Source of the DNA: an uncultured Prevotellaceae bacterium
Lineage (GTDB): Bacteria > Bacteroidota > Bacteroidia > Bacteroidales > Bacteroidaceae
Length of the DNA stretch: 17,003 nt
Assembly (NCBI GenBank): GCA_946405695.1
Contig: CAMJIA010000033.1
Location: forward strand, 1 to 17,003
Direction of reading: 5' to 3'
The notes beneath the pieces are model-generated. The model worked only from the letters and a program-made list of their open reading frames with translations. It did not search any database and was not told the DNA's origin. The translations under genes were made by a program, and so were the position numbers. This document shows positions 1-9,941 of the stretch, piece by piece. Each line of letters opens with the position of its first letter. Within the stretch, counting starts at the first letter, position 1.

Positions 1-2
1 CT

Positions 3-434
3 TTCCTGCCCAAGAGCGTGCCCAACAATAGTCGTCTGCGCCTGGCGCTGAACATTGGCGTGAAGGCAGCCCTGGCAAACCGCGTGGTCTTTGCCGACAT
101 CCACCGCCCTCCCCTCTCTAACGAGTGGCTGACAGGACTGGAGGATGGCGAGGTGACTGTCGTCTATTGCCGACTGAAGCATGGTGCCCCAGAGGTGACC
201 CATCAGCAGTTTGGCAACCTGGACGAAGCCGCCGACTTCGTGCTGAAAGCTGAGCGTCGCGATGGTGGCGGACACAAGGGACGCTGGTTCCGCATGCGCC
301 GTGGCATGTATGACGCCATTGCCGTGAACAAAGACACGATATTCAATGCCATCATGCTCTTCGACCAGCGTCTGGGCATGAGCAAGCGAATGCGACTGGG
401 CATTGCCGTGTTCTTCAAAAACATGTTTTCATGA
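3..434 (+). CDS. Probable glycosyltransferase (GT2-like), C-terminal part; 5' end outside window
   Basis: The frame is open from the first codon in the window (position 3), so the gene starts upstream. A GTG at 18 is only an internal valine codon. About 143 residues are visible. The stretch RLALNIGVKAALANRVVFAD followed by P-L-S-x-x-W-L resembles the part of family 2 glycosyltransferases around the metal-binding D-x-D (here D-I-H), where a nucleotide-sugar enzyme is followed by 'P.S..WL'. The C-terminus is basic and hydrophobic (RMRLGIAVFFKNMF), which may sit at the membrane. Its stop codon overlaps the next start as ATGA, so the two proteins are probably made together. This fits a surface-polysaccharide role beside another glycosyltransferase-like protein. 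The family call rests on short resemblance only. A conserved hypothetical protein is the alternative. Confidence 0.5.
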   Translation, partial: FLPKSVPNNSRLRLALNIGVKAALANRVVFADIHRPPLSNEWLTGLEDGEVTVVYCRLKHGAPEVTHQQFGNLDEAADFVLKAERRDGGGHKGRWFRMRRGMYDAIAVNKDTIFNAIMLFDQRLGMSKRMRLGIAVFFKNMFS

Positions 435-1528
435 GGATACTACACTATTATGCCAGCAATGCCCCTGAGGCAATCTCAGCCTATGTCAAGACGTTGAGTG
501 ACGAGATGGGCAAGGATGCCGAGAACGAGTCGGTAACGAACGCGAAAGAGGCGCTCCAGTCGTTGCGCGACAGGCACTACGACCTGCTGCACATTCACGG
601 TTGCTGGCAGTATGCGGCCAATCGCGTTGCCCGACGGGCCCTGCGGCTTGGCACGCGCTTGGTAGTAACACCCCACGGACAACTGGAGCCGTGGGTCATG
701 AAACAACGCTACTGGAAGGAGAAACTGCCCAAGCGACTGCTGTTCCAACGCAGCCTCATCCGGCAGGCTTATGCCGTCATCGTACAGGGTAAGATGGAAG
801 AGGAATGTCTGGGCAAGTTGGGCTGGAACCGCAGGACGGTCATCATTCGTAACAGTCTGATAACCAACACCACCACGCCGCAGGAGATGGCACAGAAACA
901 ATGGCAGGTGTATCGCAAAATCATGGATAGCAACACGTGGGAACTGATGACCGACAGCACAAAGATTACCCTGCGCCAGTTGCTGAAAGTGGGCATTACG
1001 GGCGACGAGCGCTGGCTGGGTGAGTCCTATGTCACCATCAGCGACCACAACCAATGGCGCATGCTCTACTGCCATGTTCACCACGAACAAGTTGCTGAGA
1101 CCGTTCGTCGCGGACTCCGCATATTGCACATGGATGCCCCCGACTTCGACATCCAGCAGATGCCCTGCTTCATGCCCGACGGCTACGAAGCTCCGAAAAC
1201 CATTCAGGAAGCCATCGGCATGCAATATGCCACAGAGAACGACCGACTGATGGCTACGTTCCGTCACCTGCGCCGTCTGGCCTTGCGTAAACGACTGACC
1301 CTGTCGCACCTGGTGGAATTGGATGCGGAATTGCGCAACCACGACACGGCCGAAGACCAGCTCTGCGATGCCCTGAAAGAACGCCATCTGTACAAGTTTG
1401 TTCAGCGTATCATGCAGTTGGCTTACGACCTGACGGGACTGGACGAGGGACACATGCCGATGCCCCCACTCGACGACCGTCTGACACGCCACATGAGGAA
1501 ACACATTGATAACCACTTGAAGATATAA
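431..1528 (+). CDS. GT-B N-lobe (GT4-like) protein with unassigned C-terminal domain
   Basis: This 365-residue protein is translationally coupled to the gene before it (ATGA). Residues 1 to about 145 look like the acceptor lobe of a GT4-type GT-B glycosyltransferase: MRILHYYAS at the start, LLHIHGCWQ (52-60), VVTPHGQLEPWVM (78-90), then a helix and the AYAVIVQGKMEEE strand that normally precedes the hinge. After about residue 150 the usual donor lobe is missing. I see no glycine-rich G-R-L/K-G turn and no E-x7-E nucleotide-sugar motif. Residues 150-365 are instead mostly helical and rich in charged residues, leucine and histidine. This architecture is probably conserved in Bacteroidales. It could be a divergent transferase, a partner of the upstream glycosyltransferase, or a non-catalytic binding protein. 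It lies 20 bases before fbp, without a visible promoter between them. Confidence 0.7.
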   Translation: MRILHYYASNAPEAISAYVKTLSDEMGKDAENESVTNAKEALQSLRDRHYDLLHIHGCWQYAANRVARRALRLGTRLVVTPHGQLEPWVMKQRYWKEKLPKRLLFQRSLIRQAYAVIVQGKMEEECLGKLGWNRRTVIIRNSLITNTTTPQEMAQKQWQVYRKIMDSNTWELMTDSTKITLRQLLKVGITGDERWLGESYVTISDHNQWRMLYCHVHHEQVAETVRRGLRILHMDAPDFDIQQMPCFMPDGYEAPKTIQEAIGMQYATENDRLMATFRHLRRLALRKRLTLSHLVELDAELRNHDTAEDQLCDALKERHLYKFVQRIMQLAYDLTGLDEGHMPMPPLDDRLTRHMRKHIDNHLKI

Positions 1529-1548
1529 AAACACCTAAAGATAAGACT

Positions 1549-3531
1549 ATGAAAGAACATTTCTCAGAAAACGACATGCACTATCTGCGACTGCTGGCTA
1601 CCTCGTACCCAACGATAGCTGCCGCATCAACAGAGATTATCAATCTGGAGGCCATCCTCAACCTGCCCAAGGGCACGGAACACTTCCTGGCCGACCTGCA
1701 CGGAGAGAGTGCAGCCTTCAAGCATGTCATCAAGAATGCCTCGGGAAACATTCGTCGAAAAGTTAGCGAACTGTTTGCTGGCGACATTCGCGACAAGGAG
1801 CGTCGTGAGTTGTGTACCTTGATATATTATCCGGAAGAGAAACTGGAACTCATCAAGGCCGCCGAGGAGGAAGAAGACCTCGACGACTGGTACCATATCA
1901 CGATCCATCGTCTGGTGGCTGTCTGTCGTGACGTGTCGTCGAAATATACACGCTCGAAGGTGCGCAAGTCGTTGCCTGAGGAGTTTGCCTATATCATCGA
2001 GGAACTGTTGCACGAGCGTACCGACGATAGCGACAAAGCCGCCTATGTCAGCGTCATCGTTGATACTATCATCTCGACAGGTCGTGCCGACGACTTCATC
2101 ATCGCTCTGTGTAACGTCATCCAGCGCTTGGCCATCGACCAACTGCACATCCTGGGCGACATCTACGACCGTGGTCCTGGTGCACACATCATTCTGGACA
2201 CCATGAAGCAATACCACTCATGGGACATCCAATGGGGCAACCACGACATGCTGTGGATGGGTGCCGGAGCAGGCAACAACGCTTGCATCTGCAACGTGCT
2301 GAGACTGTCGTTGCGCTATGCCAATCTGACTACCGTCGAGGAGGCTTACGGCATCAACCTCGTCCCACTAGCTACGTTCGCTATGGAGGTCTATGGCGAC
2401 GACCCCTGCGAGGAGTTCATCCCCAAGCTGATGCCAGGCAACACGATGCAGGAAAAATATATCCGTCTGACAGCCCAGATGCACAAGGCCATCTCGATCA
2501 TCCAGTTCAAGAAGGAGGCGCAGATTTTCAAGCGCCGTCCGGAATGGGGCATGCTGGACCGTTGTCTGCTTGACCATATCGACTACGAACGTGGCGTGCT
2601 GGTCATTGACGGCAAAGAGTATGAGATGCGCTCGAACAACTTCCCCACCATCGACCCGAAGAATCCCTGCGAGCTGACACCTGAGGAGAACCAACTGATG
2701 GAGCGTTTGCACCACTCGTTCAAGGCCAGCGAAAAGCTGCAGAAACATATCAAGATGCTGCTCAGTCACGGTTGCATGTACACCATCTGCAACCAGAATC
2801 TGCTCTACCACGCTTCTGTTCCCCTGAACGACGATGGTTCGCTGAAAGAGGTGGAGCTGTATAAGGGCAAGTACTATAGCGGCAAGGACCTGATGCACCA
2901 CATCGGCATGCTGGTGCGTGCGGCCTTTGAGAGCGATACGGAGAAGGAACTGCGACTCTATGCACGCGACTACTTCCTCTATCTGTGGTGCGGCAAGGAC
3001 TCTCCCCTCTTCGACAAGTCGAAGATGGCCACATTTGAACGCTACTTCCTGACAGACAAGGCGATGTTCAAGGAGGAGAAAGGCAACTACTTCCGTCTGC
3101 GCGATTCGGAGGAGGTTGTTGACCGCATTCTCGATGCCTTTGGTGTAAAGGGCGAGAACCGTCACATTATCAACGGCCACGTTCCCGTTCACGCTTCGAA
3201 GGGCGAGAATCCTATCAAGGCGAATGGCAAGCTGATGGTGATTGATGGTGGTTTCTCACAGGCTTACCACTCAGAGACAGGTATTGCAGGCTACACGCTG
3301 GTTTACCACAGCAGAGGTTTCCAATTAGTTCAGCATGAACCATTTACGAGTGCATCGGAAGCCATCGAGAAAGGTACGGACATCAAGTCAACGACCCAAT
3401 TGGTAGAGCTCTCAGCCCATCGCATGTTGGTGGCAGATACGGACAAGGGTGTTGAGTTGCGTAGTCAGATTGCCGACCTCCGTCAGTTGCTCTATGCCTA
3501 TCGTCATGGTATCATCACCGAGGCAAAATGA
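1549..3531 (+). CDS. fbp: Fructose-1,6-bisphosphatase class III
   Basis: The enzyme hydrolyses fructose 1,6-bisphosphate to fructose 6-phosphate and phosphate, the committed cytoplasmic step of gluconeogenesis. The 660-residue length matches the large class III family known from Bacillus and Bacteroidetes. It has the metallophosphatase motifs in order: DLHGE (49-53), GDIYDRG (203-209), WGNHD (229-233) and NGHVPVH (542-548), the last followed by VIDGGFSQAYH. These supply the Asp, His and Asn ligands of a two-metal site. The start at 1549 gives the usual N-terminus ending in HYLRLLATSYPT. The stop codon overlaps the next start (ATGA at 3528-3531), so the HPPK-like protein is coupled to it. No promoter is visible in the 20-base gap upstream, so it is probably read from the upstream genes or from a promoter inside them. 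Confidence 0.97.
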   Translation: MKEHFSENDMHYLRLLATSYPTIAAASTEIINLEAILNLPKGTEHFLADLHGESAAFKHVIKNASGNIRRKVSELFAGDIRDKERRELCTLIYYPEEKLELIKAAEEEEDLDDWYHITIHRLVAVCRDVSSKYTRSKVRKSLPEEFAYIIEELLHERTDDSDKAAYVSVIVDTIISTGRADDFIIALCNVIQRLAIDQLHILGDIYDRGPGAHIILDTMKQYHSWDIQWGNHDMLWMGAGAGNNACICNVLRLSLRYANLTTVEEAYGINLVPLATFAMEVYGDDPCEEFIPKLMPGNTMQEKYIRLTAQMHKAISIIQFKKEAQIFKRRPEWGMLDRCLLDHIDYERGVLVIDGKEYEMRSNNFPTIDPKNPCELTPEENQLMERLHHSFKASEKLQKHIKMLLSHGCMYTICNQNLLYHASVPLNDDGSLKEVELYKGKYYSGKDLMHHIGMLVRAAFESDTEKELRLYARDYFLYLWCGKDSPLFDKSKMATFERYFLTDKAMFKEEKGNYFRLRDSEEVVDRILDAFGVKGENRHIINGHVPVHASKGENPIKANGKLMVIDGGFSQAYHSETGIAGYTLVYHSRGFQLVQHEPFTSASEAIEKGTDIKSTTQLVELSAHRMLVADTDKGVELRSQIADLRQLLYAYRHGIITEAK

Positions 3532-3884
3532 AGCACAAAGTACTCATCGCCTTAGGGTCGAATACGCAACAAGAAGTGAACATCAAAGCGGCAACGGAAA
3601 AGCTGCTTGACCTATTAGCTCCAGATGGCAGGACAACACCTGCCATTTGGACAGAACCCATCGGAATGCCACATAGCGACCGTTTCTTGAATAGTCTCGT
3701 TGCAGGCAGTACCTCCTTAGAACTTAACGACCTGAATGCACTTCTCAAACAAATGGAGCGAGAAAGCGGACGGCGACCAGGTGCTTGTACGCTTGATCTC
3801 GACGTGCTCAGCTATGATGGTGTGCGCTATCACGAAAGCGACTGGCAGCGTGACTATATCCAAGAACTGTTACAGAAGTTATAA
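3528..3884 (+). CDS. Short HPPK-like protein (6-hydroxymethyl-dihydropterin pyrophosphokinase family)
   Basis: Canonical HPPK (FolK, about 160 residues) transfers pyrophosphate from ATP to hydroxymethyl-dihydropterin in folate synthesis. This protein has 118 residues. It keeps IALGSN (7-12), the WTEPIG...RFLNSLV segment (41-57), the MERESGRRP region, and TLDLDVL (88-94), whose D90 and D92 match the two magnesium-binding aspartates. Two parts differ from E. coli FolK. The catalytic loop before DLD is about five residues shorter and lacks the Trp and the final Arg (a Cys sits there). The C-terminal PH-x-x-x-x-R-x-F-V-L-x-P segment is absent and replaced by DWQRDYIQELLQ. I infer a second, short HPPK paralogue, of the kind I recall in Bacteroidetes. 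Activity is uncertain. It is coupled to fbp by a 4-base overlap. Confidence 0.8.
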   Translation: MKHKVLIALGSNTQQEVNIKAATEKLLDLLAPDGRTTPAIWTEPIGMPHSDRFLNSLVAGSTSLELNDLNALLKQMERESGRRPGACTLDLDVLSYDGVRYHESDWQRDYIQELLQKL

Positions 3885-3897
3885 AAGCCCTTGATAA

Positions 3898-3930
3898 TTT
3901 GTGTATTTCCATTTTTCTTCGTACCTTTGC
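3898..3930 (+). promoter_or_regulatory. Bacteroidetes-type promoter for the ABC-F gene
   Basis: TTTG at 3898-3901 lies 20 bases before TACCTTTGC at 3922-3930. This matches the -33/-7 consensus (TTTG, N19-20, TAnnTTTG) of Bacteroides primary-sigma promoters. Transcription would begin near 3936, giving a leader of about 28 bases. Confidence 0.8.
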
Positions 3931-3942
3931 AGCCGCAAATAA

Positions 3943-5577
<1,635 letters not shown>

Positions 5578-5615
5578 GCTAATTGATAAATGATTATTGA
5601 TTGGCACAGTATTTG

Positions 5616-5630
5616 CTAACGGGCTGTTAG
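5616..5630. repeat. Short inverted repeat upstream of grpE
   Basis: CTAAC and GTTAG are separated by GGGCT, 20 bases before the grpE start. It could form a five-pair hairpin in the leader or be a small operator. There is no T tract after it. It is not a CIRCE element (no TTAGCACTC arm). I see no convincing -33/-7 promoter in the 72-base gap; AGTATTTGC (5608-5616) is only a partial -7 match. Confidence 0.3.
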
Positions 5631-5649
5631 GACAAAAATTCAAAACACT

Positions 5650-6225
5650 ATGACAGAAGAAGAAATAAAGAACACACAAGAAGAGGAGCAGCAGGAGCCT
5701 GTGGTCGACGAGAGTGTGGCCAGCGATTCTGTCGCTGACACCGAAACAAGTGCAGAGGAACCTGCCGAGGAGCAAGACCCCTTGGAGGCCGCCAAAGCCG
5801 AAATCGAAGAGCTGAAGACCCAGATGCTCTATAAGACCGCTGAGTTTGACAACTATCGCAAACGCACTCTCAAGGAAAAGGCTGAGCTCATCCTGAACGG
5901 TGGCGAGAAGGCTGTTAGTGCCGTATTGCCCGTCATCGACGATATGGAGCGCGCCATCGAGAATGGTAACAAGACTGACGACCCCGCCGTACTCCGCGAG
6001 GGAATGGAACTGATATATAATAAGTTCATGAAAGCGCTGGAAGGTCTGGGTGTCAAGAAAATCGAGGCTGAAGATGCAGACTTCGACACAGACCTGCACG
6101 AAGCCGTAGCAATGGTTCCAGGCATGGGCGACGACAAGAAAGGCAAAGTCATCGACTGCTTGCAGACTGGTTATATGTTGAATGATAAAGTAATCCGCCA
6201 CGCCAAAGTGGCAGTTGGACAATAA
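5650..6225 (+). CDS. grpE: GrpE, nucleotide exchange factor of DnaK
   Basis: GrpE releases ADP from DnaK so that the chaperone can let go of its client. The protein has 191 residues. The first 45 or so are very acidic and low in complexity ([13 protein letters not shown]), probably disordered. A long charged helix follows ([14 protein letters not shown] to AELILNGG, about 50-95), which forms the coiled-coil dimer stalk. The C-terminal beta wing holds the family signature [20 protein letters not shown], followed by AKVAV. The stop codon overlaps the dnaJ start by one base (TAATG), so the two cochaperones are made together. dnaK is not in the window. Confidence 0.97.
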   Translation: MTEEEIKNTQEEEQQEPVVDESVASDSVADTETSAEEPAEEQDPLEAAKAEIEELKTQMLYKTAEFDNYRKRTLKEKAELILNGGEKAVSAVLPVIDDMERAIENGNKTDDPAVLREGMELIYNKFMKALEGLGVKKIEAEDADFDTDLHEAVAMVPGMGDDKKGKVIDCLQTGYMLNDKVIRHAKVAVGQ

Positions 6226-7385
6226 TGGCACAAAAACGAGACTATTACGAGGTGCTTGGCGTCGATAAGAACGCCACAGAAGACCAGATAAAAAAGGCCT
6301 ATCGCACCATAGCTATCAAATATCACCCAGACCGTAATCCGGGTAACAAGGAAGCTGAAGAGAAATTCAAGGAGGCTGCCGAGGCTTACGACGTGTTGCA
6401 CGACCCGCAGAAGCGCCAGCAGTACGACACCTTTGGCTTCAATGGTCCTGGTGGTGCAGGTGGTTTCGATCCGTTTGGTGGAACATCCATGAATATGGAT
6501 GATATCTTCTCCATGTTCGGCGATATCTTCGGAGGTCGTGCTGGTGGCTTTGGAGGTTTTGGCGGTGGTAGCCGTGGTCCTCAGAAGCATCGTGGCTCTG
6601 ACCTGCGCCTGAAGGTGAAACTGTCGCTGGAGGAGATTGCCCATGGTGTCACCAAGAAGTTCAAGGTTCGCAAGGATATCACCTGTTCACATTGTCATGG
6701 CTCTGGCGCAGAGGCAGGCAGCACGAACGACCAATGTCCTACGTGCCATGGTTCAGGTGTCATCACTCACACAACGCAGAGCATCTTCGGCATGATGCAG
6801 ACGCAGGGTGTTTGTCCCACGTGTGGCGGTGAAGGTACCGTCATCAAGAACAAGTGTCACGAGTGTGGCGGTTCTGGTGTTGTCAAGGGCGAAGAGGTGG
6901 TAGAAATCAAGATTCCTGCTGGTGTTGCCGAAGGTATGATAGTCAATGTACCAGGCAAAGGTAATGCCGGTCGTCACAAGGGTATCAACGGCGATATCCA
7001 GGTATTCATCGAGGAAGAGGAGAACGACACCTTTATCCGTGACAACAACGACCTGATATACAACCTGCTGCTCGACTTCCCAACAGCCGCGCTGGGTGGC
7101 GAGGTAGAAATACCAACCATCGAAGGCAACAAACTGAAGGTAAAGATGGAAGCTGGCACACAACCTGGCAAGACTTTGCGTCTGCGTGGAAAGGGTCTGC
7201 CTGCTGTTCAAGGTTATGGACGTGGCAATGGCGATTTGGTAGTCAATGTCAGCGTGTATGTGCCCAAGACATTGAGCAAAGAAGAGAAAACTGCCATCGA
7301 ACAGTTCCGCGGGAGTGACAACTTCAAGGGCGATGCAGCCACCAAACGTTCCATCTTCCAGAAGTTCAAGAATTATTTCAGTTAA
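6225..7385 (+). CDS. dnaJ: DnaJ (Hsp40) cochaperone
   Basis: DnaJ hands unfolded proteins to DnaK and stimulates its ATPase. This 386-residue type I DnaJ has every expected part in order. The J domain contains HPD at 34-36 (KYHPDRNPG). A Gly/Phe-rich linker follows ([15 protein letters not shown], then [12 protein letters not shown]). Four CxxCxGxG zinc repeats come next: [24 protein letters not shown] and CHECGGSG. Then come the client-binding beta domains and a C-terminal dimer segment. No key residue is missing. It is coupled to grpE through TAATG. A 21-base perfect palindrome lies just after the stop. Confidence 0.98.
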   Translation: MAQKRDYYEVLGVDKNATEDQIKKAYRTIAIKYHPDRNPGNKEAEEKFKEAAEAYDVLHDPQKRQQYDTFGFNGPGGAGGFDPFGGTSMNMDDIFSMFGDIFGGRAGGFGGFGGGSRGPQKHRGSDLRLKVKLSLEEIAHGVTKKFKVRKDITCSHCHGSGAEAGSTNDQCPTCHGSGVITHTTQSIFGMMQTQGVCPTCGGEGTVIKNKCHECGGSGVVKGEEVVEIKIPAGVAEGMIVNVPGKGNAGRHKGINGDIQVFIEEEENDTFIRDNNDLIYNLLLDFPTAALGGEVEIPTIEGNKLKVKMEAGTQPGKTLRLRGKGLPAVQGYGRGNGDLVVNVSVYVPKTLSKEEKTAIEQFRGSDNFKGDAATKRSIFQKFKNYFS

Positions 7386-7388
7386 GTA

Positions 7389-7409
7389 TGTCGCTATGCC
7401 ATAGCGACA
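7389..7409. repeat. 21-base perfect palindrome between dnaJ and folC
   Basis: TGTCGCTATG (7389-7398) and CATAGCGACA (7400-7409) are exact inverted arms around a single C, beginning four bases after the dnaJ stop and ending 10 bases before the folC start. As RNA it would form a stem of about nine pairs. AAAACAGAACA follows, not a T tract, so it is not an ordinary intrinsic terminator. It may be an mRNA-processing or stability hairpin, a cap on folC initiation, or an operator. Confidence 0.7.
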
Positions 7410-7419
7410 AAACAGAACA

Positions 7420-8736
7420 ATGACCTACCAAGAGACCTGCCACTATCTCTATAACCAGATTCCCATGTTCGAGCGACAGGGAAATGCTGGCTATAAAGAA
7501 GGACTGAGCAATACCCTGGCGCTCGACGAGCATCTGGGACATCCGCACCAGGCATATGCCACCATTCATATTGCTGGCACCAACGGCAAGGGCTCTTGTT
7601 CACACTCCATAGCAGCCATTCTGCAGGAGTGTGGATATAAGGTAGGCCTCTATACCTCACCCCACCTTGTTGATTTCCGCGAACGTATACGCGTCAATGG
7701 TAAACCCATCAGCGAACGTTATGTCACAGATTTCGTAGAACGCGAGCGTTCGTTCTTCGAGCCTTTGCATCCTTCGTTCTTTGAGGTGACCACGGCGATG
7801 GCGTTCAAGTATTTCCAAGACCAACACGTGGATATTGCAGTCGTTGAGGTAGGTCTGGGTGGACGTCTAGACTGCACGAACATTATCACACCCATCTTGT
7901 CAGTCATCACCAATATCAGCTTTGACCATACCCAATTCCTTGGTAACACGCTAGCACAGATAGCTGGCGAGAAGGCGGGTATCATTAAGAAAGGTGTTCC
8001 TGTCATCATTGGAGAGGCTAATTCGGAAACACGCCCTGTCTTCGAGGCAAAAGCCAAGGAGATGGACGCTCCTATTATCTTTGCCGAGGACAATCAGGAA
8101 GTAATCTCTGCTGAACCACAGCCAAATGGGGGCATGCTTTACCATACTGTCCATAGCAGTACTTTGCATGGCGACTTAGGAGGAGCTTATCAGCAGAAGA
8201 ATATGAACACCATTCTGCAGGCAACCTATCAGTTGGGAAAGATTGGCTACCTTTGTATTTGTGAGAAGCCTGAGAACCAGAAGAAATGCCTCAATGAGCT
8301 GCAGCGTGCCATTGGGCATGTGGCAACCTTGACAGGACTGATGGGCCGCTGGCAAGTCGTTCAGCAGAATCCCAAAGTGGTATGTGATACAGGACACAAC
8401 GTGGGTGGTTGGCAGTATCTCTCCAAGCAACTGCAACAGCAGAAATGCCGTCAGATGCACATCATCTTCGGCATGGTCAACGACAAAGACCTCGACAGCG
8501 TGCTTGAATTGTTGCCCAAGAAAGCCATTTTCTATTTTACCAAGGCCGACAACAAAAGAGCCATCAACGAGAGCGATTTACAGCTAAAGGCTGCCCAGCA
8601 CGGACTCCTTGGCGAGTGCTACCCCACTGTTGCTGAAGCATATACGCAATGTATGAAGAATGCCCTGCGCGACGATTTTGTCTTTGTTGGTGGTAGCTCT
8701 TATGTTGTGGGCGATTTCCTTAAATTACTCAAATAG
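7420..8736 (+). CDS. folC: Bifunctional dihydrofolate synthase / folylpolyglutamate synthase
   Basis: FolC adds glutamate to dihydropteroate and then further glutamates to folates, using ATP; it belongs to the Mur ligase fold. The protein has 438 residues. The ATP loop is GTNGKGSC (53-60), followed by the family motif GLYTSPHLVDFRERI with the folate-binding region. VVEVGLGGRLDCTNII and ITNISFDHTQFLG match the second FolC signature, and AGEKAGIIKKGVPVI follows. The C-terminal ligase domain contains CDTGHNVGGW, the counterpart of the usual DGAHNP glutamate-binding segment. The start at 7420 gives the usual spacing to the P-loop. It lies 34 bases after dnaJ with no promoter visible, so it is probably read with grpE-dnaJ. 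Confidence 0.95.
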   Translation: MTYQETCHYLYNQIPMFERQGNAGYKEGLSNTLALDEHLGHPHQAYATIHIAGTNGKGSCSHSIAAILQECGYKVGLYTSPHLVDFRERIRVNGKPISERYVTDFVERERSFFEPLHPSFFEVTTAMAFKYFQDQHVDIAVVEVGLGGRLDCTNIITPILSVITNISFDHTQFLGNTLAQIAGEKAGIIKKGVPVIIGEANSETRPVFEAKAKEMDAPIIFAEDNQEVISAEPQPNGGMLYHTVHSSTLHGDLGGAYQQKNMNTILQATYQLGKIGYLCICEKPENQKKCLNELQRAIGHVATLTGLMGRWQVVQQNPKVVCDTGHNVGGWQYLSKQLQQQKCRQMHIIFGMVNDKDLDSVLELLPKKAIFYFTKADNKRAINESDLQLKAAQHGLLGECYPTVAEAYTQCMKNALRDDFVFVGGSSYVVGDFLKLLK

Positions 8737-8738
8737 TC

Positions 8739-8757
8739 ACGTTTTAACGTTTTTTTT
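8739..8757 (+). terminator. Possible weak terminator after folC
   Basis: ACGTT, two T, AACGT is followed by seven T residues (8751-8757) directly after the folC stop. The loop is too small for the full stem, so only a very short hairpin can form. The T run is the best evidence. Confidence 0.3.
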
Positions 8758-8766
8758 CGCGCATCA

Positions 8767-8799
8767 TTCGTCTTTCTCGTTTTTTTTCGGTAGCTTTGC
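8767..8799 (+). promoter_or_regulatory. Promoter for galM-galK
   Basis: TAGCTTTGC at 8791-8799 is a full -7 match. Twenty bases upstream is TTCG (8767-8770), three of four bases of the -33 TTTG. Transcription would begin near 8805, about 25 bases before galM. I see no clear operator. Confidence 0.65.
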
Positions 8800-8830
8800 A
8801 CATAGTTTCATAACCTAAACATATTTAGAT

Positions 8831-9922
8831 ATGGCAAACACAACTGAAAATGCGAATTTGTGTGGTCTGAAGAGAGAAAACTTCCAGACCACTATCAACG
8901 GTAAAAAAACCGATTTGTACATTCTCCGTAACCGTAAGGGCTATGAGGTAGCAATCTCTAACTATGGTGGAGCCATCATGGCTATCATGGTGCCCGACAA
9001 GGATGGTAACGTAGCTAACGTTATCCAGGGTCACGATAGTATTCAACAGCTTACTAGCGGCAACGAGCCTTACCTCTCAACGCTGATTGGTCGTTGGGGT
9101 AACCGTATCTGCAAGGGTCAGTTCATACTGAACGGCAAGGAATATCAGCTGGCGCTGAACGATGGTCCTAACCACTTGCATGGTGGTAAGAAGGGATTCA
9201 ATGCCAAGGTATGGGAAGCTCGTCAGATGGGTCCTCGCTCGCTGGCTCTGCATCGCATCTCTTCTTATGGTGAAGAGGGTTACACAGGCGAGTTGGATGT
9301 TACCGTAGAGTACACCTTTACTGATGACAATGAGCTCATCATTGAATATCTGGCCACCACGAACAAGAAGACCATCGTCAACCTGACTCACCACGCCTTC
9401 TTCTCATTGGCAGGTACAGCAGATCCTACTCCCACTATCGAGGACCAGATTTGCGAAATTAATGCAGACTTCTATCTGCCTACCGATGAGACCGCCATTC
9501 CTACAGGTGAAATCCTGAAGGTTGCCGGTACTCCGTTCGACTTCCGTACTCCAAAGACTTTCGGTAAGGAGATTGAGGCTGATAACGAGCAGATTAAGTT
9601 CGGTCACGGATACGACCACAACTACGTGCTCAACAAGAAGGAAGAAGGTGAGCTGTCATTTGCTGCCCGCATCACAGATCCGAAGAGTGGACGTACATTG
9701 GAGTGCTACACCACAGAGCCTGGCATGCAGCTCTATACTGCTAACTTCGCTACAGGTTACAAGGGCGCTAACGGTTGTACCTTCCCACGTCGTTCGGCAG
9801 TTTGTCTGGAGGCTCAGCACTTCCCCGACACACCTAACCGTCCTTACTTCCCCTCTGTTGTCCTTAATCCTGGTCAGCAGTATAAGCAGAAGACCATCTA
9901 TCGTTTTGGTGTAACTAAATAA
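8831..9922 (+). CDS. galM: Aldose 1-epimerase (galactose mutarotase)
   Basis: GalM interconverts beta- and alpha-D-galactose so that galactokinase receives its alpha substrate. The 363-residue protein has the family motifs ISNYGGAIM (42-50), IGRWGNRI, NHLHGGKKGFN with H118, NLTHHAFFSLAG with H188, and CLEAQHFPDTPNRP with E327. These match the two catalytic histidines and the catalytic glutamate. There is no signal peptide or lipobox, so it is cytoplasmic. Many Bacteroidales carry secreted GalM versions; this one, next to galK and without a leader, is the metabolic form. It is 19 bases ahead of galK and shares its promoter. Confidence 0.96.
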   Translation: MANTTENANLCGLKRENFQTTINGKKTDLYILRNRKGYEVAISNYGGAIMAIMVPDKDGNVANVIQGHDSIQQLTSGNEPYLSTLIGRWGNRICKGQFILNGKEYQLALNDGPNHLHGGKKGFNAKVWEARQMGPRSLALHRISSYGEEGYTGELDVTVEYTFTDDNELIIEYLATTNKKTIVNLTHHAFFSLAGTADPTPTIEDQICEINADFYLPTDETAIPTGEILKVAGTPFDFRTPKTFGKEIEADNEQIKFGHGYDHNYVLNKKEEGELSFAARITDPKSGRTLECYTTEPGMQLYTANFATGYKGANGCTFPRRSAVCLEAQHFPDTPNRPYFPSVVLNPGQQYKQKTIYRFGVTK

Positions 9923-9941
9923 GAAAGGCCCATTAATCAAT

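Noticed and set aside
18..20. GTG as the start of the first gene
   Set aside because: The frame is open to the window edge and the residues before it fit the family, so this is an internal valine codon.
476..1534. Long minus-strand open frame (352 codons) opposite the half-GT-B gene
   Set aside because: Its product is a shadow of the plus-strand codon usage, shows no recognisable motif, and the plus-strand frame has clear glycosyltransferase motifs.
2368..3192. Minus-strand open frame of 274 codons inside fbp
   Set aside because: Antisense shadow of a conserved enzyme, with no family motif.
5578..5649. CIRCE heat-shock operator before grpE
   Set aside because: The TTAGCACTC/GAGTGCTAA arms are absent; only a short unrelated inverted repeat is present.
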